This document shows, piece by piece, positions 1 to 7,498 of a stretch of 13,932 nt of DNA; the stretch's first letter is position 1, and each line of letters begins with the position of its first letter. Both the position numbers and the translations under genes were made by a program. The stretch comes from Spirochaetota bacterium (lineage in GTDB: Bacteria > Spirochaetota > Spirochaetia > B11-G9): contig QNBL01000031.1 of the NCBI GenBank assembly GCA_003641695.1, positions 1-13,932 of the forward strand, read 5' to 3'. The notes beneath the pieces are model-generated. The model worked only from the letters and a program-made list of their open reading frames with translations, was not told the origin of the DNA and did not search any database.

Positions 1-2
1 AG

Positions 3-842
3 TTTTTTGACCCAAGCCAGCTTGATGTTGTGAAGGAAGAGGTTGTTGCGCTATGGAAAGGGGAACCCGGGTTCGTCTCGGAACTGAAATATCATACCCT
101 TCGGGGAATTCCTTTGACCCTGCTCCTGAACATACGGTTCCCCGAAAAGAAAGAAGATTTCAGCCAGGTTATTGTCAGTTTCATGGACATAACCAGACTT
201 AAGGAAACAGAAAAATCATTAATATATGCCATAGAAGAAAAGAAAATCCTGCTCAAAGAACTCTACCACCGTACAAAGAACAACATGCAGATGATTGGAT
301 CTCTTCTTACCCTGAAAGCATCATATACTAAAGACCGGAAGGTAAGTGAAGTCTTCGAAGAGATGAAAGACAGAATCCACTCAATGGCACTGGTTCACGA
401 AAAACTGTATCAGTCCGAATCCCTCTACTCCATCCATCTCGACGATTACGTGAAAGATATAGTGAATTCCTTACAGAGCAGTTATGCAGCCACTTCCGCT
501 AACATACTCATTAAAACCGATCTGGAAGAAATTACAGTACCACTCGAGACAGCCATCCCCCTGGGCATTGTCCTGAACGAAATACTGGCGAACACCTTCA
601 AGCATGCATTTCCCGGAGATTCGGATGGAGAGATAAGCATTTCTCTCTGCAAAGCGGGAAAAGGATTGATCTCTCTCCGGCTGAGTGACAACGGGACCGG
701 TTTACCGGATAATTACGATCCAGGGACCGCTGAAAGTCTGGGTATGCAACTGATATTTTCAATAGTCGAAAATCAGCTCAAGGGAGAGATAAGTTATTCC
801 GGGAAAAGGGGAGTCAGCTGGGAAATCAATTTTCCGGTATGA
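3..842 (+). CDS. Sensor histidine kinase, HisKA_2 type (5' truncated)
   Basis: C-terminal part of a two-component sensor kinase. The frame is open from the left edge, so the start lies outside the window; residues below count from the GTG at position 30. Residues 1-55 read like the end of a PAS domain (SFMDITRLKE is the usual PAS-to-kinase join). The H-box KELYHRTKNNMQ puts the phosphorylated His at residue 80 and belongs to the HisKA_2/HWE-like group, whose members often lack membrane segments in this part. The ATPase domain follows: N-box around LNEILANTFKHAF (Asn183), G1 box DNGTGLP (220-226) and a GMQL G2-like segment near 238. No response regulator is visible nearby, so its partner and signal are unknown. 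Its stop is 9 bp from the convergent methyltransferase. The family assignment is firm; the sensed ligand cannot be inferred. Confidence 0.9.
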   Translation, partial: FFDPSQLDVVKEEVVALWKGEPGFVSELKYHTLRGIPLTLLLNIRFPEKKEDFSQVIVSFMDITRLKETEKSLIYAIEEKKILLKELYHRTKNNMQMIGSLLTLKASYTKDRKVSEVFEEMKDRIHSMALVHEKLYQSESLYSIHLDDYVKDIVNSLQSSYAATSANILIKTDLEEITVPLETAIPLGIVLNEILANTFKHAFPGDSDGEISISLCKAGKGLISLRLSDNGTGLPDNYDPGTAESLGMQLIFSIVENQLKGEISYSGKRGVSWEINFPV

Positions 843-851
843 AAAACAAAG

Positions 852-1436
852 TTACGGGGTACACAGATACCAGCAGGCGTTCCTGTCAACCTGGTAAACT
901 TCAACCCTGGAGAAAAACTCCCTCATTTCATCCATACCTGACTGTATAAACTCAAAGTAACCGCCGCCCTCAAGAAATTCGATACTATCGGTACCAAGAC
1001 TCCGTTCAGTTCCATAATCGTGAATAAGTACTTTAAAAGAGGTAAGCCGTGCCGCCTCCCTGTAAAGCCTGATTCTCTTCTCCCTGTCCAGACCATGGGC
1101 AACATAGGAAAAGACAACAAGTTTAAAACTTCCGTCGGGAAAGGACAGCCCCTCAAGAGCATTCCCCTGACTGCATTTCAATCCCCGTTTTACTCCCAGA
1201 GCAACCATCCTCGATGCACTATCAACTCCTGTAACATCGAAACCCATATCTTCCCAGGCTTTTGTAAAAGCTCCCGTCCCGCACCCGATATCAAGAACCC
1301 TGTCGTTGTTTTCAAGTTGAATAAGGTGAATATTTTCCGACAATACGTGCGAGTACCGTGAATATTGCCCACTGAAAAACCAGTTATAGACCGATGCTAT
1401 CACGTTAAAAATAAAAACATGTTTTTTAAAATTCAT
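852..1436 (-). CDS. Class I SAM-dependent methyltransferase
   Basis: Small (194 aa) Rossmann-fold methyltransferase, probably cytoplasmic. The AdoMet-binding motif I, VLDIGCGTG, is at residues 47-55, followed by motif II with acidic Asp72 in VTGVDSAS, which normally binds the ribose hydroxyls. PDGSFKLVVFSYVAHGL (100-116) matches the motif IV region of UbiE/COQ5-like (Methyltransf_11/25) enzymes. The N-terminal segment, rich in Phe/Trp/Tyr (residues 8-28), probably forms the substrate lid. The acceptor substrate cannot be told from the sequence. The gene diverges from the phosphodiesterase gene across 40 bp and shows no clear Shine-Dalgarno sequence. The ATG at 1436 is the only start that keeps the N-terminal lid. 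It ends with TAA close to the kinase gene. Confident as a methyltransferase, not as to reaction. Confidence 0.85.
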   Translation of the reverse strand: MNFKKHVFIFNVIASVYNWFFSGQYSRYSHVLSENIHLIQLENNDRVLDIGCGTGAFTKAWEDMGFDVTGVDSASRMVALGVKRGLKCSQGNALEGLSFPDGSFKLVVFSYVAHGLDREKRIRLYREAARLTSFKVLIHDYGTERSLGTDSIEFLEGGGYFEFIQSGMDEMREFFSRVEVYQVDRNACWYLCTP

Positions 1437-1442
1437 AGTAGA

Positions 1443-1469
1443 CTAAGTATAGGAAATTCAGTAACTTAG
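1443..1469. promoter_or_regulatory. Inverted repeat between divergent genes
   Basis: CTAAGT (1443-1448) and ACTTAG (1464-1469) form a perfect 6-bp inverted repeat with a 15-bp spacer, inside the 40-bp gap between the divergent methyltransferase and phosphodiesterase starts. It could be an operator or a chance match. No convincing -35/-10 pair was found here for either gene. Confidence 0.25.
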
Positions 1470-1476
1470 GTCCATT

Positions 1477-2256
1477 ATGAATATATTCCCTTTTGCAGAA
1501 AAGCCTCTTTTATTTGGCCACCGGGGATGCTCCAAAGCATATCCGGAAAATACTCTTGCCGCATTTCGGGGTATTTTGGAAAACAATATCCCCGGAGTCG
1601 AACTTGATATCCACATGTGCAAATCCGGTGAACTGGTTGTTATGCACGACTTTAATACCTTAAGGACCACAGGAGTAGACGCGCTGGTGGAAGATCTCGA
1701 TTATAACGAGGTAAAAGACCTTGACGCAGGTGCTTTATTCTCTCCGGATTTCAAAGGGGAACGGGTCCCCTCCCTTGAAGAGGTTTTTGAACTCATGGGT
1801 AACAGCGTTTATTACGACATCGAGATTAAACATCACCGGAGAAAATACGGGATCATGGAGAAAAAGGCTATTGAACTTATTAAAAAGTTTGGGCTCGAAG
1901 AGAGGGTTATAGTTTCATCCTTCAACCCCTTTGCAATAAAGGGAGTTAAAAAATATGATCCTTCTCTTCCTACTGCGGTAATATACGCAGTTCACCCAAA
2001 AGTTCCGTTCATATTACAAAGGGGAGGAGGCAAGTATATTGCGCAGCCTGACATTCTAAAACCGGACAAGGCACAGGTTACAAGGAAAATGGTAAGAACC
2101 CAGAAACAGAAAAAGAAGTACGGTATAATAGCATGGGTAGAAGATGATCCGACGGATGCAGAGAAACTCCTGAAACTTGGAGTGGACGGAATAGTTTCAA
2201 ACCAGCCAGAAATGCTTCAGGCTACTGTTGCACAATTCTATTCCGCCCAGACGTGA
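1477..2256 (+). CDS. Glycerophosphodiester phosphodiesterase
   Basis: A GDPD-family enzyme of 259 aa that hydrolyses glycerophosphodiesters (from phospholipid breakdown) to sn-glycerol 3-phosphate and an alcohol. The TIM-barrel signature is intact: GHRG (His15, Arg16), PENT (Glu24, Asn25), VELDIH (Glu42, Asp44), VVMHD (His57, the second catalytic His) and DIEIK (Glu116). These are the expected metal ligands and acid/base residues. The C-terminal AWVEDDP...LGVDGIVSNQPE segment is the normal end of the barrel. There is no signal peptide, so it is a cytoplasmic, UgpQ-like form rather than a periplasmic GlpQ-like one. The length is typical. Its TGA directly abuts the TAA of the convergent AOR gene. 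No glycerol-3-phosphate transporter is nearby, so it probably acts in membrane lipid turnover. Confidence 0.92.
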   Translation: MNIFPFAEKPLLFGHRGCSKAYPENTLAAFRGILENNIPGVELDIHMCKSGELVVMHDFNTLRTTGVDALVEDLDYNEVKDLDAGALFSPDFKGERVPSLEEVFELMGNSVYYDIEIKHHRRKYGIMEKKAIELIKKFGLEERVIVSSFNPFAIKGVKKYDPSLPTAVIYAVHPKVPFILQRGGGKYIAQPDILKPDKAQVTRKMVRTQKQKKKYGIIAWVEDDPTDAEKLLKLGVDGIVSNQPEMLQATVAQFYSAQT

Positions 2257-4125
2257 TTATACAGCCCACTCAAGACCGAGTTCGGCAACTTTACCTGCAG
2301 TCGGAACTCCCTTTTCATCCCAACCCATGAAGCTGTAGTACTGTTTTTTCATATTCTCAAAAGCTTTTTTATCCACCGAACGCCCCTTGGTTGGACCGTC
2401 GGAAAGAGGCTCAAACATCTTCACCGGCAGGTTGTCTTCCTTATCTGTGAATCCGCGCCTCAAGTTTAAAAGCCGCATCATGGTTATCTTTCGTTCCCCC
2501 GCCTTCATAAGTTCAAAGAAAGTCATATCCATACCGGTGGAATACTTAACAAGCTCCTCAAGTTCAGGATAGGTGTATAAACTCCCTGCTCCCCAACAGA
2601 ACATACAGAGGTTCAGTGCATCAAGTATGGAGTAGTAGTACTGGGAATAGACAGCCATCCTTACCTTGTTGGTTCCGGTGGAAGCGGCATCATCACTGGC
2701 AAGTATTCCAAGCCCCCTGTTTGCTTCTCCGTCATCTGTCATAAGCCAGTCATGCTCGCTGGACATATGATCAGCCCCTATGGGGACAACGGCGTACATA
2801 AGAGCAAGAGAGGGTTTTACCTGAGGCATGTGTACGGCAAACCCGTGCCCTTTCACATGGACAGCATATTTCCTGGTCTCCTCACCGAAATGCTTTATTG
2901 CGGCTTCAAACCCTTCTGCCAGAATATCCCCTATTCCTTCCCGTTTTCCGATCTGCTCTATAAGCCAGATTATCCCGTCCGGATTACCGAATCCGTATCC
3001 CTTGTATCCAAGCTGCTCATCGGTAATAACACCCTTTTCCACACCCTCGGCCAGATACGAGGCAATGCCTCCAAAGGTAATTGTATCAACTCCATAGGTA
3101 TTGCAGAGTTCATTGACCTTGGCAACAGCAACGGGGTCTGTAATATCCAGATTCGGACCCAGCAGACCGATCGTTTCAAACTCGGGTCCGCCAAGTCTGT
3201 CAGTAACCTTGTAGGGGGTTTCAGCTTTTACTGTCTTCCGGCAGCCTACAGCACAGCCGTAACAGGTGGTACCTTTACCTTTAAAAGAATCATCCCAGGT
3301 GCTTCTGTCAAGTTTTGCATAGTCTTTGTGAAATCCGGTAGAATAGTTGTGCGTACACAAATTCCCCGCTTCCGCATTTCCGATAACAATTCCTTCTGTT
3401 CCATGATCCTTGATTGTGGAAACAAAACCGGAATTGGGAATGTTCTTTATTGCACTTTGAGCCAGTTTTTTAAGTCCTTCCGGATTATCGAAGGCAACCT
3501 GGCCGGTTCCTTTTACTACTACAGCTCTGAGGTTTTTGCTGCCGAATACTGCACCCATTCCGGTTCTCCCGTAAGCATCATGAAGATCACTGGAAACCGA
3601 GGCATATTTGACCATTCTTTCCCCTGCAGGTCCGCACTGCATAACAGAAACGCCCTTTTTACCATACATTTCCTCAAATAGATCCCGTGCTTCAAGAATG
3701 GATTTCCCCTTAACAGGTGAAGCATCAAGGATACTCACCTTATCATCCTCGATGTAAATATAGGAAAAAGCCGAGGCTTTCCCTGTTATAATAACAGCAT
3801 CCCAGCCGGCTCTTTTTAGATACGGACCAAAACTTCCTCCCGCCTGGGAATCACCGATCCCGCCGGTTTCGGGGGAGAGGGCAGTCAAACTGCACCTGCT
3901 CACACCGCTTACAGCAGAACCGGTAGTAATACCCGGAGCAATGGTGATTACATTTTCCGGAGAAAGGGGATCAGTATCCGCCTTTGTCTCTTTCAACAGA
4001 TAATAGGTACCGAATCCGCCGCCGCCGAGATAGGTGCGGTAGAAATCACTGTCCGGATTCTCAATAGTTTCTGATTTGTCTGTAAGGTTTATCCTTAAAA
4101 TCTTTCCCGTATATCCCCCCGGCAT
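2257..4125 (-). CDS. Aldehyde:ferredoxin oxidoreductase (AOR family, tungsten/molybdenum)
   Basis: A 622-aa AOR-family enzyme; members oxidise aldehydes to acids with ferredoxin, or reduce acids in reverse, using a tungsto- or molybdo-bis-pterin and one [4Fe-4S] cluster. The N-terminal domain begins GGYTGKILRINL and has YLGGGGFG (32-39). Cluster ligands are Cys288, Cys291 and Cys295 (CYGCAVGC) plus Cys507 in DALNLCMFC, which also holds the pterin-binding Asp502. GPEFET (313-318) and GADH (450-453) match the usual active-site region. The stretch between VKGHG and GADH lacks the common E-x-PaxDPR segment, so the substrate pocket may differ. The start was set at the ATG at 4125 because it overlaps the upstream stop as TAATG and follows AAGGGGG; starts further upstream lie inside the dehydrogenase gene. 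Third gene of the amidotransferase-dehydrogenase-AOR operon. The aldehyde substrate is unknown. Confidence 0.92.
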   Translation of the reverse strand: MPGGYTGKILRINLTDKSETIENPDSDFYRTYLGGGGFGTYYLLKETKADTDPLSPENVITIAPGITTGSAVSGVSRCSLTALSPETGGIGDSQAGGSFGPYLKRAGWDAVIITGKASAFSYIYIEDDKVSILDASPVKGKSILEARDLFEEMYGKKGVSVMQCGPAGERMVKYASVSSDLHDAYGRTGMGAVFGSKNLRAVVVKGTGQVAFDNPEGLKKLAQSAIKNIPNSGFVSTIKDHGTEGIVIGNAEAGNLCTHNYSTGFHKDYAKLDRSTWDDSFKGKGTTCYGCAVGCRKTVKAETPYKVTDRLGGPEFETIGLLGPNLDITDPVAVAKVNELCNTYGVDTITFGGIASYLAEGVEKGVITDEQLGYKGYGFGNPDGIIWLIEQIGKREGIGDILAEGFEAAIKHFGEETRKYAVHVKGHGFAVHMPQVKPSLALMYAVVPIGADHMSSEHDWLMTDDGEANRGLGILASDDAASTGTNKVRMAVYSQYYYSILDALNLCMFCWGAGSLYTYPELEELVKYSTGMDMTFFELMKAGERKITMMRLLNLRRGFTDKEDNLPVKMFEPLSDGPTKGRSVDKKAFENMKKQYYSFMGWDEKGVPTAGKVAELGLEWAV

Positions 4126-5306
4126 TAGTATTCCCCCTTGTATGCCTGAACAAGCAGATCGTAGAGATCTTCCTTTGTACATGGTCTGGAATTTGTCATA
4201 TGACACGGATCGAGATATGCTTTGTCGGCAACCTCTCTCAGTTTATCCTCTGTAACACCTGCCTCTTTCAACGAAGAGGGAATACCGATTCTTTTATTCA
4301 GTGCTGCAACCTCTGCAATAGCTTTTTCAGCTGCCTCAAGCTCATCCATTTTGAAAATATCAATACCGAAAGCCCGTGCAACCAGAGCATATTCTTTTTT
4401 TGAGACTTCTTTGTTGTAGTTCATTACAACAGGGAGACAAACAGCATTGGCAAGGCCATGCTGTAGTCCAAAAACAGCGGAAAGAGCGTGGGACATGGAG
4501 TGGGCAGTACCAAGATCCTTCTGGAAAGCCACCGCACCCATCATGGCACTTATCATCATATATCCCCGTGCCTGAATGCTGGAGGGATTCTTTACAGCCT
4601 CTTCCAGATACTCCACTGCAAGCTCAATACCCTTAACCGCAATGGCATCACACATTGGATGAAAAATCGGTGCAGTCAAAGATTCTATGTTATGGGTAAG
4701 AGCATCCATTCCTGTAAAAGCGGTTAGATGTGCAGGAAGGGTAACGACAAGCTGAGGATCAAGCACTGCATACGTGGCCATCATATGAGGGCTGCACATA
4801 AAAATCTTCCGGCCCTGGGACGTAGAGGTAATAACCGAACACTTCCCGACTTCACTTCCGGTGCCTGAAGTTGTAGGAACCGTAACGATAGGCGGCACAG
4901 GACCGGATATAGGCCGGACATCACTTTTCTGGGCATCGTAATCGGCTACTACCCCCCCCTGTCCTGCTAAAACGGCAAGGGCTTTTGCAGCATCCATCGG
5001 GCTTCCGCCTCCAACGGCGACCACGCCATCACAGCCGTCCTTTCTATATTCCCCGGCACCCTTCTCCACATCCGTGTCATGGGGATTGGGATTCACATCG
5101 GTATAGACCGAATAGGAGACACCGCTTGCTTCCAGAACACTCACAATGCTCTTGAAAGAATCTGTACCCTTGAATCCCGGGTCAGTTACGATAAACGGTT
5201 TCTCTACTCCCAGCTCGCCCAATATTCCCGGAAGTTCTTTAATTGCTCCGGGGCCGAATACAACATTGGTCGGAAAAGAAAACCTGCTAATACCTTCAAT
5301 CTTCAT
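4125..5306 (-). CDS. Iron-containing alcohol dehydrogenase
   Basis: A group III (Fe-ADH) alcohol dehydrogenase of 393 aa, interconverting an alcohol and an aldehyde with NAD(P). Visible motifs are the nucleotide-binding GGGSPMDAAK (99-108), PTTSGTGSEV (144-153), and metal ligands Asp201 and His205 in GMDALTHNIES, with His269 and His283 in the HSMSH...LQHG segment, spaced 14 residues apart as in FucO. The ATG at 5306 is preferred over 5342: AAGGAGG lies 10 nt upstream and MKIEGISRFSFPTNVVFGPG is the normal family N-terminus. The last base of its stop is the first base of the AOR start (TAATG), so the two proteins are probably made in a coupled way and act in sequence: alcohol to aldehyde to acid, or the reverse. 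Substrate within the family cannot be read from sequence. Confidence 0.94.
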   Translation of the reverse strand: MKIEGISRFSFPTNVVFGPGAIKELPGILGELGVEKPFIVTDPGFKGTDSFKSIVSVLEASGVSYSVYTDVNPNPHDTDVEKGAGEYRKDGCDGVVAVGGGSPMDAAKALAVLAGQGGVVADYDAQKSDVRPISGPVPPIVTVPTTSGTGSEVGKCSVITSTSQGRKIFMCSPHMMATYAVLDPQLVVTLPAHLTAFTGMDALTHNIESLTAPIFHPMCDAIAVKGIELAVEYLEEAVKNPSSIQARGYMMISAMMGAVAFQKDLGTAHSMSHALSAVFGLQHGLANAVCLPVVMNYNKEVSKKEYALVARAFGIDIFKMDELEAAEKAIAEVAALNKRIGIPSSLKEAGVTEDKLREVADKAYLDPCHMTNSRPCTKEDLYDLLVQAYKGEY

Positions 5307-5351
5307 AATAGTTATGCCTCCTTGAGACAGATACCAGCACACAAAGTGCTG

Positions 5352-6191
5352 TTATCTGTTCTTTACAAATTTTATCCAGTTTCTAAAATCAGTTTGCCTT
5401 ATGGTATCATCAATAATATCTTCGTCTATACCAAGCTGCCATGCAAGGTCCGTTCTTGAAGGATCTTTGTACAGTTCTTCCATCTTGTCAACATAACGCT
5501 GCATAGCTTCATGGTCCTTGAAAAAACCCTGTTCTATAAGGAGTTTCTCCCTGGCTGTTGTCAAACGGGCTATTTCGTGCAGGTTGTACTCGGGATGATA
5601 CTGGCTTGCCCAGTAGACACCATTTTTATGTTCCACAACCATTGCCTGTATTCCGGAAAAAGGATTTACAGCCAGAACAACCGCTCCATCGGGGAGTTTA
5701 TCCACAATATCGTAGTGACTTTCAAACGCGTAAAAGATATCTCCCTTGCCTTCAAGCATGGGATGCTTTTTCCCCTCTTCTGTCTTGGTTATCTTACGCC
5801 CGATCCCCATCTCTCTTCCCTTGACATTCCTGATGACCGTTCCTCCGGCAGCAACAGCAGCCATCTGGATACCCCAGCAGCTCCCCCATTGGGGAACACC
5901 AACCTCATAAGCCAGCTCCGCCACCGTAATTTGCCCGGCGTTTGTGGGGATATGGGTTTCATTAATGTCCAGATCCGATCCGGTCCATATTATTCCTGCG
6001 TACTTTTCAAGCTCACTCTTTCCCGGAAAATCCTCCACATTGGTATCGGATGGAAAAAAAACCTCATACTCGGCATCAGGAAAGTACTTGAGAAGCATAT
6101 CGGCATACAGCTTCCATGCAAAACTCATACCAGCTTCTTCCAGCTTGTCCCGGCTGGCCCTGGAATAGCCGTCACTAATAAGAAATTTCAC
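5352..6191 (-). CDS. Class I glutamine amidotransferase-like protein
   Basis: A stand-alone class I GATase-fold protein of 279 aa. The nucleophile elbow QWGSCWGIQMAA places the catalytic Cys at residue 105; SQYHPEYN supplies His199 and Glu201, completing the Cys-His-Glu triad. A GMP-synthase-like GATase normally works with a synthetase; none is encoded here, so it may be a hydrolase of a gamma-glutamyl or other amide bond, or may serve a partner elsewhere. Residues 225-279 form a charged helical tail beyond the GATase core. The start is GTG at 6191, preceded by AAGGAG at 7 nt; extending to the ATG at 6251 would cross the -35/-10 promoter and add an unrelated hydrophobic stretch. First gene of the operon, 45 bp before the dehydrogenase. 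The fold and triad are firm; the reaction is not. Confidence 0.88.
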   Translation of the reverse strand: MKFLISDGYSRASRDKLEEAGMSFAWKLYADMLLKYFPDAEYEVFFPSDTNVEDFPGKSELEKYAGIIWTGSDLDINETHIPTNAGQITVAELAYEVGVPQWGSCWGIQMAAVAAGGTVIRNVKGREMGIGRKITKTEEGKKHPMLEGKGDIFYAFESHYDIVDKLPDGAVVLAVNPFSGIQAMVVEHKNGVYWASQYHPEYNLHEIARLTTAREKLLIEQGFFKDHEAMQRYVDKMEELYKDPSRTDLAWQLGIDEDIIDDTIRQTDFRNWIKFVKNR

Positions 6192-6222
6192 CTTCAGTCT
6201 CCTTATAATGCAGTAATGGCGT

Positions 6223-6251
6223 ATTATGATACTTCTATATATTGAAGTCAA
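6223..6251 (-). promoter_or_regulatory. Promoter of the amidotransferase-ADH-AOR operon
   Basis: On the minus strand, TTGACT (6251-6246) and CATAAT (6228-6223) are separated by exactly 17 bp, a good sigma-70-type match. Transcription would start near 6216, about 25 nt before the GTG start, with the AAGGAG site at 6204-6199 inside the leader. The -35 box lies inside a small inverted repeat (ATTGA-AG-TCAAT, 6241-6252), a candidate operator. Confidence 0.6.
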
Positions 6252-6274
6252 TAAAGATTTTACCTGCTGATTGC

Positions 6275-6337
6275 TTTTTTTCTTTTTTATTTTTTTTCAT
6301 TTTTTTTTGATTTTAATAGTGCTTTTTCCAAAAAAAT
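6275..6337. other. T-tract (probably curved) DNA between divergent operons
   Basis: Runs of 5-8 T occur at 6275-6281, 6283-6288, 6290-6297, 6300-6308 and 6323-6327, followed by a run of 7 A from 6330. Their centres lie about 8-10 bp apart for the first four, close to helical phasing, so intrinsic curvature is plausible. The tract lies upstream of both divergent promoters and may act on either of them. It has no hairpin in front of it, so it is not a terminator. Confidence 0.45.
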
Positions 6338-6352
6338 ATAGTATTATATACT
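6325..6352 (+). promoter_or_regulatory. Candidate promoter of the pot-type transporter operon
   Basis: TTTCCA (6325-6330) and TATACT (6347-6352) are 16 bp apart, just downstream of T-rich DNA. The -10 lies within a perfect palindrome AGTAT-TAT-ATACT (6340-6352), which could be an operator. The -35 is weak, and overlapping AT-rich alternatives (TATAGT, TATTAT) exist, so the exact position is uncertain. The leader carries GGAGG at 6366-6370. Confidence 0.4.
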
Positions 6353-6379
6353 TAAAATTATATATGGAGGACGCGAAAA

Positions 6380-7486
6380 ATGAAAAAAGGCTTAATAATC
6401 CTTTTGACTCTGGTTGTTCTTATGACAGGAATTGCTTTTGCAAACGGTAAAAGTGAATCAAAAGCAGCAGCTCCTGCACAACCGGAAAACAACGTACTAC
6501 GATTAATTACCTGGTCAGGATATGCTCCTGATTCACTGATTAAGAAATTCGAAGAAGAGACCGGCATTAAAGTAGAAGTTACTTTAAGCAACAACGAAGA
6601 GATGATCTCTAAATTAAGAGCAACCCGGGGAGGCGGTTTTGATCTTGCGCAGCCTTCACAGGACAGAATCTCTTCTGTAGTTTCACAGTACCACATCTAT
6701 CAGCCGATTGATTATTCAAAGGTTAATACCGATCAGCTCGATCCCTCACTCCTTGCTGCAGTAAAAAAGAATACCCTTGTAGATGGTAAATCCTACGCCG
6801 TTCCCCACGTTTACGGAACATCAGGACTCGTTGTTAACAAGGCAAAAGCTCCGGATGTAAAGGACTACAGGGATCTTCTCGACCCCAAATACAAGGGAAG
6901 AGTATCGTACCGGCTTAAAAGACCAACCCTGATTGGTATGGGATATGCGTTCGGCTATGATCCCTTTGCTCTCTACAGTGACAAGGAAGGTTATCAGAAA
7001 TTCCTTAACGATATTGCAGACAAACTTATTGCGGCAAAGCCTGTTGTAAGGAACTACTGGGATAATGGTGATCAGCTCCTGGAATCACTCCGCTCCGAAG
7101 AAATTTGGGCAGCAATGGCCTGGGAACAGGCTGGTTGGAAACTCCATGCAGAAAATCCGGACATTGACTATGTTGCTCCTGAAAGCGGTGCTCTTGCATG
7201 GGTTGATACCTTTGCTATTCCTGCAAAATCAGAAAATGTTGAAGGTGCTTACAAGTGGATTAACTTTATCCTGAGACCCGAAAATGCAGCTGTATTTACC
7301 AATTCTGAAAAATACGGAACTGCATCAAAAGATGCCGTTAAGTATCTTGATCCCGAAATCTCAGAAAACTTCAAGCGCGGTCTTCCCCCTGAAGTACTTG
7401 CAAAGATTCACTGGTATCCTACTGTACCTCCGGGACTTGAAGAAATGGAAGGGAAAGTACTCGATAAGATAAAAGCAGCAAAATAG
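6380..7486 (+). CDS. potD: PotD-type periplasmic solute-binding protein
   Basis: Substrate-binding component of a polyamine/opine-type ABC importer, 368 aa. A signal peptide (Lys2-Lys3, hydrophobic 5-20) probably ends after FA at residue 21; there is no lipobox Cys. The mature protein shows the PotD/PotF pattern: LITWSGYAPDSLIKKFEEETG (41-61), SNNEEMISKL (70-79), the hinge-region PHVYGTSGLVVNK (142-154), AMAWEQAG (Trp248) and AWVDTFAIPA with Trp274 and Asp276, equivalent to the aromatic and acidic ligand residues of PotD. The acidic residue that PotD (WTEY) and PotF (WSDY) place beside the first Trp is Gly47 here, so the solute may not be putrescine or spermidine. The ATG at 6380 follows GGAGG at 9 nt. 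First gene of the operon, separated from the ATPase by a hairpin, as is common where the binding protein is needed in excess. Confidence 0.9.
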   Translation: MKKGLIILLTLVVLMTGIAFANGKSESKAAAPAQPENNVLRLITWSGYAPDSLIKKFEEETGIKVEVTLSNNEEMISKLRATRGGGFDLAQPSQDRISSVVSQYHIYQPIDYSKVNTDQLDPSLLAAVKKNTLVDGKSYAVPHVYGTSGLVVNKAKAPDVKDYRDLLDPKYKGRVSYRLKRPTLIGMGYAFGYDPFALYSDKEGYQKFLNDIADKLIAAKPVVRNYWDNGDQLLESLRSEEIWAAMAWEQAGWKLHAENPDIDYVAPESGALAWVDTFAIPAKSENVEGAYKWINFILRPENAAVFTNSEKYGTASKDAVKYLDPEISENFKRGLPPEVLAKIHWYPTVPPGLEEMEGKVLDKIKAAK

Positions 7487-7498
7487 ATTCTTTTCAGA

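Noticed and set aside
1020..1361. A 113-codon plus-strand frame across the methyltransferase gene
   Set aside because: The opposite strand carries the GCGTG AdoMet motif and a coherent fold; this frame has none.
2752..3681. A 309-codon open frame on the plus strand inside the AOR gene
   Set aside because: It is fully antisense to a gene with clear AOR motifs, has no domain-like pattern, is rich in Cys, Ser and Phe as mirror frames are, and has no ribosome site.
5352..6191. Naming the GATase PuuD or GuaA
   Set aside because: The triad fits both families, but no ATP-pyrophosphatase domain or Puu pathway genes are present, so a specific name is not supported.
5511..6245. A 244-codon open frame on the plus strand inside the amidotransferase gene
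   Set aside because: It is antisense to the GATase whose catalytic motifs are intact, and it shows no recognisable protein features.
6275..6308. T-runs as a rho-independent terminator
   Set aside because: There is no GC-rich stem before them and no plus-strand gene ending upstream.
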